Origin: Pseudomonadota bacterium
GTDB lineage: Bacteria > Myxococcota_A > UBA796 > GCA-2862545
DNA: 64,000 nt
Reading direction: 5' to 3'
NCBI GenBank assembly: GCA_023954855.1
Contig: JAGSGY010000001.1
Span: 186,001-250,000, forward strand
The stretch's first letter is position 1, and each line of letters begins with the position of its first letter. This document shows, in pieces, positions 19,001 through 26,054 of this stretch. Under the pieces are notes generated by a model, which saw only the letters and a list, made by a program, of their open reading frames with translations, was not told the origin of the DNA and made no database searches. Made by a program: the position numbers and the translations under genes.

Positions 19001-19841
19001 CGTCGAGATTGACTTCGCCTCGGGCGACCTGACCGAGGGCACCATCGACGCGACGACGCTCACCTTCACCGCGTCCGACTGGGACACGGCGCAGACCGTC
19101 ACCATCACCGGCGTCGACGACAGCGACATCGACGGCGATGTGGCCTACACGGTCGAGGTCACCGACGTCCGCAGCACCGATGCGGCCTACGACGACCTGG
19201 ACGCGACTGCCCTGTACGAAGTCGACGTCACCAACACCGACGACGACGCGGGTGGCGCAGGCATCTTCCTGTCCCGCACCAGTGGCCTACAGGTCACGGA
19301 AGCCGGCGGAACCGACAGCTTCGCCGCCGCCCTGCTCACCGCCCCCACCCACGACGTGACCGTGTTCCTGAGCTCCGACGACGTGAGCGAAGGTACCGTC
19401 TCCCCGGCTTCACTGGTGTTCACCACCACCAACTGGAGCACCCCGCAGACGGTGACGGTGACCGGCGTGGATGACGCCGACGTCGACGGCGACGTGGTCT
19501 TCCTCATCGAGACCGACCCTGCGTACAGCCTCGACCCCGCCTACCTCGGACACGACGCCGACGATGTCGAGGTCACCAACCTCGATGACGACACGACGGC
19601 GACCGATAGCGGCGACACCGGGGGCTCCGACACGGGCACAACCGACTCTGGTGACAGCGGCGGCGACTCGGGCACAGACTCCGGCGACAGCGCCACAGAC
19701 TCCGGCGACAGTGACACGGCGGCCGACACCGGCACCGCCGGAGACGACGGAGGCTGCAACTGCAGCAGCGGTGGCTCGGGCTCCAGCGCCTTCGCCATTG
19801 GTTTGCTCGCACTCGCCCTCCGCCGCCGCCGCGAGCACTAG
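13050..19841 (+). CDS. Giant secreted beta-helix/Calx-beta-like surface protein with MYXO-CTERM-like tail
   Basis: This 2263-residue protein has a signal peptide at residues 1-27 (MALVALGLMTAAPAMA). Residues ~25-1276 are four tandem ~311-residue modules of right-handed beta-helix type, each with DLTVAPGVTLTVDPGV, YGIHLTGSGEV-like and GGFYADISGSGTETY segments and ending before GLYGTLW. Residues ~1277-2182 are eight ~113-residue Calx-beta-like repeats (TEAGGTDSFxVxL, then TVTGxDDxxxDGDxxYTV), rich in Asp and probably calcium-binding. A Thr/Asp/Ser/Gly linker follows. The last 28 residues (CNCSSGGSGSS, hydrophobic AFAIGLLALAL, RRRREH) match the layout of MYXO-CTERM tails used for surface anchoring in myxobacteria. 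It is probably an adhesin or matrix protein; no catalytic motif is visible. Confidence 0.85.
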   Translation: MDEIRTAARRMALVALGLMTAAPAMAITLPGGNLGNQSWAIGDSPVVIQSDATIQAGATLTIDPGVVVQLASGARLTIEGTIDAGTTGLAPVTFRGPSTSNGSWYGLVIAGGVEGATLTNVEILDAQFGVYASDSATLSEMFISGSSQAGLYVNSGTTTFSGSTSDGSTYGIWLTGSGQVNATDCIVADNGSYGIFGNNSSTVTSTFDHCTLYSNTRGGFYADISGSGTETYRFTNSIVTHHTSSSGYGLWRGDANTLSATNTVVWKNLNNSYTTSATNIIANPIYADAANHDFELTSNSPARNSDSVGGDIGAVAYDTTPTPGLYGTLWEDTTLSTSQSLPGDLTVAPGVTLTVDPGVTMTWSSNSDIMEAYADTAKGELRVLGTLDAGVSGTDRVFKSTSTSNGTWSGIAFLGTTTDSALDSAQILDAVHGLRFNAAGDFPVSNALISGASSAGVLVQSGRADISDVRVTAGSTYGVHLTGRGEVDALRCIIDKNGSYGIFGNNSMSSGQSVTSTFDYCTLYANTRGGFYADISGSGTETYNVTNSLVTDHTSSSGYGLWRGDANTLRSTDSLVWNNLNNSYTKSGTEIIANPLYADAATGDFELTSNSPARRPDVAAADMGAVAYDTAATPGLYGTLWTNTTVSSNTTLPGDLTVAPGRTLTLQAGVTLTWQANSDIMKAYDDPAKGELRIDGRLWALGTAQNPVVLKSTSTSNGTWQGLHFRPSASGALVTDLQILDPVRGIRYTASQSNPVDGVLISGASAAGVYVDGGNFPMTDVRATAGSTYGIHLVSSGEVTATRCIIDKNGNYGVFGNNSLTSGSSVSSTFDHCTLDANTRGGFYADISGSGTETYTFSNSIITNHTSSSGYGLWRGDANTLRATNSVVWKNLNNSYTTSGTNIIANPLFNDAASGDFELTHRSPARNSDATGQDIGATPYDTAATPGLYGTLWSDLTLSGPNSLAGDLTVAPGVTLTIDPGSSLTWTANSDIMEAYADTAKGELRVLGTLEADATLGLPVTLKSTSTSNGTWYGVHVNASSQDGVFRNLTILDAVYGLRHTGGTSNIFDGLIITGASSAGVLVDGGAPLLDRVRATDGSTYGFRYTGSGQGDVTNCIVASNGSYGFFFSNSLSSGNSATVDITNCTVDDNTRGGFYADISGSGTETYNIVNTVISNHDSSSGYGAWRGDANTMRVSNSVLFNNINNSYTNGGNVTTADPLFLGVDDYHLSEFSPLIDTGTDSGAPDHDVDGRPRPVDGDNVSTAVTDIGAYEFQNVFPGITLVPGSVQVAESGTQAVVDVVLDSPPSGAVILAISSSDTGEATVAPASLSFDSTNWSTPQAITVTGVDDDFDDGDIDIDIRVNPSSSPDIDYQNVATGIVDVLVLDDDTTAFIIDPIAGLTTTELGGTDSFTVKLGSDPGAYVRIDMTSSDTVEGTVFPPLLEFTSADWDQEQTVTVRGQDDGAPDGDQTYTVTLDASAFSSSSGYAALTPATVEITNIDDETGGAGITVVGSSLTTTEAGGTDSFSIVLDSPPTADVVIAIGTNNASEAVADVASLTFTSSNYDQPQIVTVTGQDDAIADGDQGYTIAIGPVTGDSEYSPLDPGDIDGTNTDDDTAGVTVSKSAVATDENALVDSFTIRLDSEPQANVTIDVASSDTGEATVDQAAVVFTPLNWFQEQVVVVTGVDDDSIDGDIAYTVTLAARSLDTAYDTDLADLTGENVDNDVANVVVDPTSIATGEDGTQATFTVVLTAKPSATVTVTLLSTDPSEGTLDASSLTFTDSNWDTAQTVTVTGEDDSVDDGDVAYTVQVGPFSGDSNYAALTTVEVAATNIDDDGAGILVNPIVGLETSETGTTDTFTVVLTTPPTADVTIGVTSSDPGEAITDVSSLVFTNTNWDSAQTVTITGQDDGNADGDVVLNIELAAATSSDTAYDGTDPVDPEVTNLDDEGAASIVFTPSAGLTTTEAGGTDSFDVTLANQPTADVEIDFASGDLTEGTIDATTLTFTASDWDTAQTVTITGVDDSDIDGDVAYTVEVTDVRSTDAAYDDLDATALYEVDVTNTDDDAGGAGIFLSRTSGLQVTEAGGTDSFAAALLTAPTHDVTVFLSSDDVSEGTVSPASLVFTTTNWSTPQTVTVTGVDDADVDGDVVFLIETDPAYSLDPAYLGHDADDVEVTNLDDDTTATDSGDTGGSDTGTTDSGDSGGDSGTDSGDSATDSGDSDTAADTGTAGDDGGCNCSSGGSGSSAFAIGLLALALRRRREH
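13122..16877 (+). repeat. Four tandem ~933-936-bp beta-helix modules within one gene
   Basis: Module boundaries can be set at the recurring GLYGTLW codons (14019, 14952 and 15888). Modules are about 13122-14018, 14019-14951, 14952-15887 and 15888-16877. The marker ggcggcttctacgccgacat (with small changes) recurs at 13701, 14634, 15570 and 16506, a period of 933, 936 and 936 bp. The modules are similar at DNA level as well as protein level, which suggests duplication followed by limited divergence or gene conversion. Confidence 0.85.
16878..19596 (+). repeat. Eight tandem ~340-bp Calx-beta-like modules
   Basis: Eight protein repeats of about 110-117 residues lie end to end. Each has an ESGT/TEAGGTDSF entry, a central SSDxxEGTVxPxSLxFT strand, NWxxxQTVTVTGxDD, DGDxxYTV, and a closing VTNxDDD. 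The DNA is less uniform than in the four large modules, so this array is probably older. Confidence 0.8.
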
Positions 19842-19894
19842 GACATCGACAGCAACCGACCCGCTCAATAGGAGTCTGGGCTGCGGGGGTACGG

Positions 19895-22729
19895 GTGTGG
19901 GCTCTTGAGGTATGGAACCGGTATCTGAACTGGCTGCCGTCCTACATTCCGCTCATCGCAACTGGTGCCGTCGTAGCGGTGGCCTTGGTCGCGCAACGCG
20001 AGAAACTATCGCGCCCCGTGAAGCTCGGCGTGCTCGCTGCCGTGCTGCCCGTCGGGCTCTGGCAGGTGTGGCAGCGGCTCTCCCTCGTCGATGATGCCTT
20101 CATCAGCCTGCGGTATGCGAAGAACCTGCTCGCCGGCCAAGGACTCGTCTACAACCCCGGCGAAGCCGTCCTAGGCATGACCAACTTCGGGTGGACGCTC
20201 TGCTTGGCCGTCTTCAGTGGTGTGAGCGGTGTCGAGCTGCCGCATGCGGCCCTCCTCTTCGCGCTGTGCGGCTACCTCGGCCTGATCACCGCGACCTGGC
20301 GAGTCAGCGATGCGCTCACGCCAGAGGGAACGCGTTGGCCTCCGCTCGCGGCCATCGGCGTCGCGGTCTCCTGGTTGACGACCTCGTTCGCGTCAACAGG
20401 TCTAGAGTCGCTCTCGGTGGCCGCGCTGGTCATCTTCGGTCTCGACGCCGTGCTGCGCGGGCGGTGGGCGACGGCCGGCTTGTTCCTGACGGTCGCCACC
20501 ACCTTTCGGCTCGACCAGGGGCTGTTCCTAGCCATCGGCGCCATTGTGGCGCTGCGGCATGGCGAGGTGAAGCGTTTCCTCTTCGCGAGCCCCCTCCTCG
20601 CCGCAATGCTGGCCTGGTGCACCTGGTCCTATGGCCATCCCCTTCCGAATACTTTCGCCGCCAAGGCCAGTGGCGCCTACTTCTCGATGGGGGGCTTCTA
20701 CCTGTGGACCTTCCTGCTGACGACGCAGCTGCTCTGGCTTGTGCCCTTTGCGCTCGCCGGGCTCGTGCAGGCGCCAGACCCCACCAAGCAGCGCTTCCGA
20801 CTGTTTGTCGGCCTGGGACTGGTGCTCTGGCCCACCTACGTCGGGTACGTCGGCGGCGACTTCATGATCGGCCGCTTCCTGCTCGTGTTGATTCCGCTGC
20901 TGCTGCTGTCGGCCGAGAAGGCCATGCGGGAGTGGGTGGGCACTGGGCAGCTCGTCGCCGCAGCGGCACTCGGGGCGACTGCCTTCGGCCTTCCGATCTT
21001 GCACCCGAAGTCGATGGAGTGGTGGCTCGCGGACGAGGGCAGCATCTACGGTGTGAAGCACGTCGTCCCGTTCGAGATGAAGCACCACACCTACAAGCTC
21101 GGCCTGTACCTCAACGAGATTCTCGTCCAACGAGGATACGAGCCCACGATTGCAGCCCACGGCATCGGCATGATCGGCTACTACAGCGAGCTGCCCATCG
21201 TCGACATCCTCGGCCTCACCGACAGCGTCACCGCCAACATGGAGCTGCCAGAGCGAGGGCGTCCGGGCCACGAGCGGCACGCGCCGCGCTCGCACCTTCT
21301 CGAGGCCGGCGCAGTGCTCACCAGCGTGCGCCCGTTCAAGGGACAGGGCGATCTGACCCGACTCCACGTCGACAAAGAGCACCGCTTCATGGGCCACTGG
21401 CACATGCTTCGCTACGAGCCCGCCGTGGTCGAGAGACTCCGCGAAGTGGCCCCGGAGCTGAAGTTCCTCGACATCGAGAAGTGGCTGGCAAGCTTCGTTG
21501 CGCAGCTCGACGAGCGGCCCACCCGGCTCATCCGCATGCGACTGGAGGCGCTCGAGAGCTACTACTTCAACCAGCCCGGCGCCAAGCTCCACTTCCGCAA
21601 GGCCATCCGCGACCACCTGGCCGAACGCGAGGCTGCTGAGGCCCTCGAGGCCATCGGCTACGTCTCCGGGCAAGAGCCAGCAGCAGAGCAGTCGGGGGTG
21701 ATGGCCCACGAAGCTTCCGCGACTGGAGGACTCAACCTGATCAGCAGCGCGCACGGATCCGAGGCTCTGCTCATCGACATGTCCGGAGCCGTGCGCCACC
21801 GCTGGTCCATTCCCTTCGCCGAGGCCTTCCCTGCGGGCGATGCGAGTGCAACGGGCGCCAAGACCCTGCGACGCGTCCGCGTGTTCGACAATGGCGACCT
21901 ACTGGGCATCTTCGAGGGCATCGGGCTGGTGAAGGTCGACCGAGACAGCGAGATCCTCTGGGCCCAAGCGAACCGCGCGCATCACGACGTGGCCATTGCC
22001 GACGACGGACACTTGTGGGCGCTCACGCGGTCCGTGCGCAAGCAGACACCCTACGGCCGTCCGCTGATCGAAGACTTCGTCGTGGAGCTCGACGCGGATG
22101 GCCGAGAGCTCCAGCGCCACTCGGTGCTCGAAGCCGTACTCAACGGCACTTCCAGACCCGCCCTCGACGCCCTAATCGCCGGCGGTGGCGACGACCCCAT
22201 TCGCGTGAGTGAGGTGGCCTCAGGTGATGTCCTGCACACCAACGCCATCCACGTCATCTCGCGAGATGCCGGCCCACTGAAGAAGGGACACCTTCTGCTC
22301 TCCAGCCGCGTTCTGTCGAGCCTGTGGGCCATGGACCCCAAGACCGGCGCCATCGTCTGGACCACACGCGGGGACTTCGATGGCCAGCACGACCCCGCCG
22401 TCATGGAGGATGGCTCGGTCCTGCTCTTCGACAACGGTGCGGACCAGAGCCGTGTCCTGCGCATCAACGCGGCCGGAGGGACCGCATGGTCGTGGTCACG
22501 CGACGGGCTCTTCTCCAAGTTCTGTGGATCCGTCCAGTCCCTCGAAGGCGGCCAGGTTCTGCTCACCGAGTCCCTGCCTGGACGGGCCATCCAGATCGAC
22601 ATGGCTGGGAACGTCGTCTGGGAGTGGCACAATCCGCACCGCGCCATCGACGATCCGAGCCTCACCGCCAACCTGTACGCGGTTGAGCGGCTCGCTGAGG
22701 ACTACGGTGAGGGCTGGCTCGCAGACTGA
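19895..22729 (+). CDS. Fusion of GT-C glycosyltransferase-like membrane domain and arylsulfotransferase-like propeller
   Basis: This 944-residue protein starts at a GTG. Residues 1-350 have about nine to ten membrane helices and the entry motif LVDDAFISLRYAKNLLAGQG with NPGEAVLGMTNFGW at residues 65-100, the pattern of AftB/ZomB-like GT-C transferases that use lipid-linked sugars (Asp66-Asp67 as likely catalytic acids). A soluble region with VDILGLTDS follows to about residue 600. Residues 605-930 look like an arylsulfotransferase (Arylsulfotran_2) beta-propeller: NGDLLGIFEGIGLVKVD, LHTNAIHVIS (His781), SSLWAMDPKTGAIVWTTRGDF, GQHDPAV (His832), and NVVWEWHNP. The fusion suggests a cell-surface glycan enzyme coupled to a sulfo-transfer or sensing domain. 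It overlaps the convergent gene by 28 bp. Confidence 0.75.
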   Translation: MWALEVWNRYLNWLPSYIPLIATGAVVAVALVAQREKLSRPVKLGVLAAVLPVGLWQVWQRLSLVDDAFISLRYAKNLLAGQGLVYNPGEAVLGMTNFGWTLCLAVFSGVSGVELPHAALLFALCGYLGLITATWRVSDALTPEGTRWPPLAAIGVAVSWLTTSFASTGLESLSVAALVIFGLDAVLRGRWATAGLFLTVATTFRLDQGLFLAIGAIVALRHGEVKRFLFASPLLAAMLAWCTWSYGHPLPNTFAAKASGAYFSMGGFYLWTFLLTTQLLWLVPFALAGLVQAPDPTKQRFRLFVGLGLVLWPTYVGYVGGDFMIGRFLLVLIPLLLLSAEKAMREWVGTGQLVAAAALGATAFGLPILHPKSMEWWLADEGSIYGVKHVVPFEMKHHTYKLGLYLNEILVQRGYEPTIAAHGIGMIGYYSELPIVDILGLTDSVTANMELPERGRPGHERHAPRSHLLEAGAVLTSVRPFKGQGDLTRLHVDKEHRFMGHWHMLRYEPAVVERLREVAPELKFLDIEKWLASFVAQLDERPTRLIRMRLEALESYYFNQPGAKLHFRKAIRDHLAEREAAEALEAIGYVSGQEPAAEQSGVMAHEASATGGLNLISSAHGSEALLIDMSGAVRHRWSIPFAEAFPAGDASATGAKTLRRVRVFDNGDLLGIFEGIGLVKVDRDSEILWAQANRAHHDVAIADDGHLWALTRSVRKQTPYGRPLIEDFVVELDADGRELQRHSVLEAVLNGTSRPALDALIAGGGDDPIRVSEVASGDVLHTNAIHVISRDAGPLKKGHLLLSSRVLSSLWAMDPKTGAIVWTTRGDFDGQHDPAVMEDGSVLLFDNGADQSRVLRINAAGGTAWSWSRDGLFSKFCGSVQSLEGGQVLLTESLPGRAIQIDMAGNVVWEWHNPHRAIDDPSLTANLYAVERLAEDYGEGWLAD

Positions 22730-24504
22730 GGCACCGCCTCGAGGCGAAGCTCCGTGAGGGCAAACCCCGTCTCGGCCACGACGGTCAGGGTGAGCCCTCC
22801 CGGCGCATCAAACGCCAACGTCGCTCCGTCCACCATCTGGCCACCACCCATGCGAAGCCGCGCCCTGCCCTCTCCAACGAGACTTCCTCGCCACTGGCCT
22901 GGTGGGACCTGAACCGTGAACTGCGACTGACTCCCGGCGGTGAACTGGGCCTGCACCTGTCCACTCCGAGCGACGGCCACCACCCCGGGCCCCTGCTTCG
23001 CGAACAGGTGACCTGGCAGCACAATGGCGTCAGCGCTGCGGCGCGGGGACAAGGCGCCTGTCGACGTCCGCAGCCAGATGAGCGCGCTCTCGCCAGCGGC
23101 ACGCAGGCGAATCAGCCGATAGTCCCGGCGAAAAGAGGGGGTGCCCGCAATCTGACGGTCCCCGTAGTACCCCGGCTTGGCCGACCCCATCCAGGTGCCG
23201 AACACGATGAGCTCCGGTTCACGGGACAGAACGTAAGCGCCGTCCCCGAGCTCGTGACCGAGGTGCCCTTGCCCGCGCAGTGGTGACGCGCTCTTGGCGA
23301 TGTGCGCGTCGTTGAGCCCAAGCATGTCGAGCGACGGAAGGCCGCTGAAGTACGGCCAGCAGCCGGCGGCGTTGACCGCCAGAAGCGGTTGCTCAGCCCG
23401 ATAGGCCTCACCCAGCGCGGATGCGAGCACCCCGCACTGCCACTCCCAGCGCTCGCCACGCGCCTTTCGATAGTCCCTGTCCGCGTTCTCCTGCACCGCA
23501 ACATGCCCGACACCGGCGGCAAAGACCGCAACCAGCCACGTCCGCCCCAGACCCGAGAAGGCCGCCGCCGCAAGCATGCACAGTGGCCCCGTGAGCACCA
23601 CGAAGTGGCGACGCGCTGGGAAGATGTCCCCACCGATGAACACCACGTAGGCCGCCCAAGCAGCGATGGCCCCAGCGAGCAACGTCGACTCGCGGGCTCG
23701 CCCTCGCCAGAGCCCTATGAGCGCCAGAACACACAGCAGCGCAAGGCCCATACCGCCTTCGAACAGGTACTCCGCCCCGCCCTGGAGCCGGTGCGCACTG
23801 AGGGCCAACTTCGCGTGCGCGGTATTCGGCACCCACTCTCCGTAGGTGGCCAGCCGAAACACGAGCTGCCCGAGCACCGCAACGGCGACCGGAGCGACCA
23901 CCGAGGCCATCGTCCTCCGACCTCGGGGCACAAGCCAGAGCGCAGCAACGACCGCAAAGATCGGCGCATCCGGCCGGGTTAGACTGGCCAACCCGAGCAG
24001 CACGCCCCCCGTCCACGACCAGCGCACAGACGACTCTTGCTCGGCGTGCAGAAGAGCGACCAAGGCGCCGCCGACGAGCGCCGCGAGCAAGGCCTGCTCG
24101 AGCCCCCCCACGGCCCAGTGGCCAAGGGACAACGTTCCGCCCACTAGAAGTCCTCCGGCGACGGCAGCACTCGGCCCCCGAAAGGCCGACCACCACGACA
24201 CGGCCGAGATCAGCCCGACTGCGCTGACGACACCCACCACGCGGGCAGCGACGATCAAGTCCAGGCCCAGTCCTCCAAGCGCGGCGCAGAGCAGGACCAT
24301 GAGAAGGTTGCTGTAGCCTTCGACCCACTCGCCGGCGGTGAAGGTGAGTCCTTGCCCCTCGAGCAGACGTTGGCTGTAGCGGAGCGAGATCAACGCATCG
24401 TCGGCCACGAATGGCAGGGTGGCGCGAACTTGTGCGCCAAGCAGCAGAAGACCCGCGGCAGCACCGAGAACAGCCTGATTCCGTGCAAATTGCGGGGTCT
24501 GCAT
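22702..24504 (-). CDS. GT-C glycosyltransferase-like integral membrane protein (AftB/ZomB-like)
   Basis: This 600-residue protein has about ten membrane helices over residues 10-420 and a soluble beta-rich C-terminus. The motif FVADDALISLRYSQRLLEGQG, with GEWVEGYSNLLMVLLCA after it, is the same GT-C entry motif as in the convergent gene (Asp35-Asp36). Later PSLDMLGLNDAHIAKS matches VDILGLTDS of the neighbour, so the two are paralogues over the membrane and first soluble part. The family uses polyprenyl-phosphate sugars at the outer face of the inner membrane. I chose the ATG at 24504; a longer frame to 24822 would cover the divergent lipoprotein promoter and gene. Confidence 0.75.
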   Translation of the reverse strand: MQTPQFARNQAVLGAAAGLLLLGAQVRATLPFVADDALISLRYSQRLLEGQGLTFTAGEWVEGYSNLLMVLLCAALGGLGLDLIVAARVVGVVSAVGLISAVSWWSAFRGPSAAVAGGLLVGGTLSLGHWAVGGLEQALLAALVGGALVALLHAEQESSVRWSWTGGVLLGLASLTRPDAPIFAVVAALWLVPRGRRTMASVVAPVAVAVLGQLVFRLATYGEWVPNTAHAKLALSAHRLQGGAEYLFEGGMGLALLCVLALIGLWRGRARESTLLAGAIAAWAAYVVFIGGDIFPARRHFVVLTGPLCMLAAAAFSGLGRTWLVAVFAAGVGHVAVQENADRDYRKARGERWEWQCGVLASALGEAYRAEQPLLAVNAAGCWPYFSGLPSLDMLGLNDAHIAKSASPLRGQGHLGHELGDGAYVLSREPELIVFGTWMGSAKPGYYGDRQIAGTPSFRRDYRLIRLRAAGESALIWLRTSTGALSPRRSADAIVLPGHLFAKQGPGVVAVARSGQVQAQFTAGSQSQFTVQVPPGQWRGSLVGEGRARLRMGGGQMVDGATLAFDAPGGLTLTVVAETGFALTELRLEAVPQSASQPSP

Positions 24505-24518
24505 GGGGGCTGTATAAT
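24490..24518 (+). promoter_or_regulatory. Promoter candidate giving a leaderless transcript
   Basis: TTGCGG at 24490-24495 and a perfect TATAAT at 24513-24518 are separated by 17 bp. Transcription would be expected to begin about seven bases downstream, at 24525-24526, which is the A of the ATG of the lipoprotein gene. There is no room for a ribosome-binding site. The boxes overlap the first codons of the divergent GT-C gene. Confidence 0.55.
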
Positions 24519-24525
24519 CCGCGCC

Positions 24526-25392
24526 ATGTGGTGGCTCATCATCCTCGGGTGCACATCGTCGACGCCCTCCCCCTCCGACACCGTCGATACGAGTGTGGCG
24601 GTGCAGGACAGCGGTGACTCCGAGGACACCCAGGAGGACTCCGCAGACACGGGCAAGGCGTCCGACAGCGGTGACACGGGAGACACAAGCCCGGTGCTCG
24701 CCGAGCCATGGGTCTACATGCCTGGCAGCACGTTCTGGATGGGCACCGAGGCGCCAGCCGACCAGACGCGCGAAGAACCGCGACATCAGGTCACCGTTCC
24801 GAGCTTCGCGATCATGCGCCACGAAGCCACAATGGGCGAGTACACCGCCTGCGAGGACGCCGGAGGCTGCACAGCCCGACCCGACAGTTGCTACGACAAC
24901 AGCAACCCCAACTTGCCCGCGAATTGCCTGGACTATGCGCAGGCGGGCGCCTTCTGCTCGTGGTTCGGAGGGCGCCTACCCACCGAGTCCGAGTGGGAGT
25001 ATGCCGCGACCTCACGTGGGACGGATGCCGAGTACCCATGGGGAAACGAAGCACCAGACTGCACCCGCGTGAACGTCGGCGACGGCCAGGGCACAGCATC
25101 GTGCAACAGCGAAGGCGTCTGGGAAGTCTGCACCCACCCCCTCGGCAACACCTCGGACGGCATCTGCGAGATGGGCGGAAACGTGTACGAGTGGGTCGAG
25201 GATTGGTACTGGAGCAGCTACACCGACCACCCGACGGACGGAAGCGCCCGGACCGACATGAACAACGAGTTCCGCGTCATGCGCGGCGGCGCGATCGGCA
25301 GCGGCGCTCCCCCGCGCTCACGGCACCGAAACTTTCATCCGCCAGACTTTTGGTACGGCGGCATGGGCGTTCGCTGCGTGAAGGACCTCTAG
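24526..25392 (+). CDS. Lipoprotein with FGE-sulfatase-type (SUMF) domain, lacking the FGE cysteines
   Basis: This 288-residue protein has an extremely short lipoprotein signal (MWWLIILGC, lipid on Cys9), then an Asp/Ser/Thr-rich linker (DSGDTGDTS type). The SUMF domain starts near residue 63: WVYMPGSTFWMGTEAPADQT, MRHEATMGEYTAC, CSWFGGRLPTESEWEYAATS, YPWGNEAPDCTRVN, GNVYEWVEDWYW, and RVMRGGAIG at the end. True formylglycine-generating enzymes carry two cysteines after RGGS; here GAIGSGAPPRSRHR has none. It is therefore probably a binding or other-activity member. Eight cysteines elsewhere may form disulfides. The promoter places its start codon at the transcript's 5' end. Confidence 0.8.
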   Translation: MWWLIILGCTSSTPSPSDTVDTSVAVQDSGDSEDTQEDSADTGKASDSGDTGDTSPVLAEPWVYMPGSTFWMGTEAPADQTREEPRHQVTVPSFAIMRHEATMGEYTACEDAGGCTARPDSCYDNSNPNLPANCLDYAQAGAFCSWFGGRLPTESEWEYAATSRGTDAEYPWGNEAPDCTRVNVGDGQGTASCNSEGVWEVCTHPLGNTSDGICEMGGNVYEWVEDWYWSSYTDHPTDGSARTDMNNEFRVMRGGAIGSGAPPRSRHRNFHPPDFWYGGMGVRCVKDL

Positions 25393-25917
25393 CTACCGCC
25401 CGCTGGCAAGCCGGCTCACGCTGCGCCAGTTCCTCGCGGTAATCCTCACGCCGAGCCGCTTCTCGAGCCAGTCGACGGTCAGCTTGGACTTGTGGCTGGG
25501 CCCGCCAAAGAACAAGTGAAGCTCGGTGCCGATGCACACGAGCTGGTCGCCAGGTGAGCGATTCGGGTCGAGGGCCGCAACCGCAGCTGCATCTGGAGCC
25601 TCACTCATGAAGGCGACGTGGACTCGCTTGGGGTCCTCCTCGGCGGCTGCCCGGAACGGCGACGATGCGAGCACTCCCTCGAGAGACGCCAGGGGACGCA
25701 GGACGACGGGCACGTCGAAGCCCCACCGTTCCTTGATCGCGTCGCTGAGCGCGCCCGCATCGGGTTGGGTCGCTGCAAACCAGACATTCCCCGACTGGAT
25801 GTACGTGCGCACGTCTTCCCATCCGAGCTGCCCGCAGACCTCACGAAGGTCGGCCATTGGCAGCTTCCTGTGCCCGCCCACGTTGATTCCGCGAAGCAAG
25901 GCCACGTGCTCTGTCAT
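25393..25917 (-). CDS. DUF1697 family protein
   Basis: This 174-residue cytoplasmic protein matches DUF1697 throughout: ALLRGINVGGHRKLPMADLR, VRTYIQSGNVWF, SLEGVLASSPF, LFFGGPSHKSKLTVDWLEKR, and the closing TARNWRSVSRLA. The family is common in bacteria and its function is unknown. The ATG at 25917 has GGAG six bases upstream. Its stop abuts the stop of the lipoprotein gene (TAGCTA at 25390-25395). Confidence 0.85.
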   Translation of the reverse strand: MTEHVALLRGINVGGHRKLPMADLREVCGQLGWEDVRTYIQSGNVWFAATQPDAGALSDAIKERWGFDVPVVLRPLASLEGVLASSPFRAAAEEDPKRVHVAFMSEAPDAAAVAALDPNRSPGDQLVCIGTELHLFFGGPSHKSKLTVDWLEKRLGVRITARNWRSVSRLASGR

Positions 25918-26054
25918 TGGGAACTCCGAGTCGGTTTTCGTGGGCCTATCGCGTCCCAAGGCCGTCCCAAGAAAATAGCAACACAGATAGCAACGGAGCC
26001 GAACATTTCCCAACGCATTGGGTTATGCCCGCCACCTGCTGGAGAACGCCGCCG

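Noticed and set aside
22702-24822. Upstream extension of the minus-strand GT-C gene to 24822
   Set aside because: It would run over the promoter and first 300 bases of the divergent lipoprotein gene; the ATG at 24504 starts just before the first membrane helix.
24526-25392. Lipoprotein as a true sulfatase-activating enzyme
   Set aside because: The active-site cysteines are missing, and no sulfatase gene with a CxPxR motif is in the window.
25975-25994. ATAGCAAC direct repeat before the zinc-finger gene as an operator
   Set aside because: Two eight-base copies 12 bp apart are too short and too few to separate from chance.
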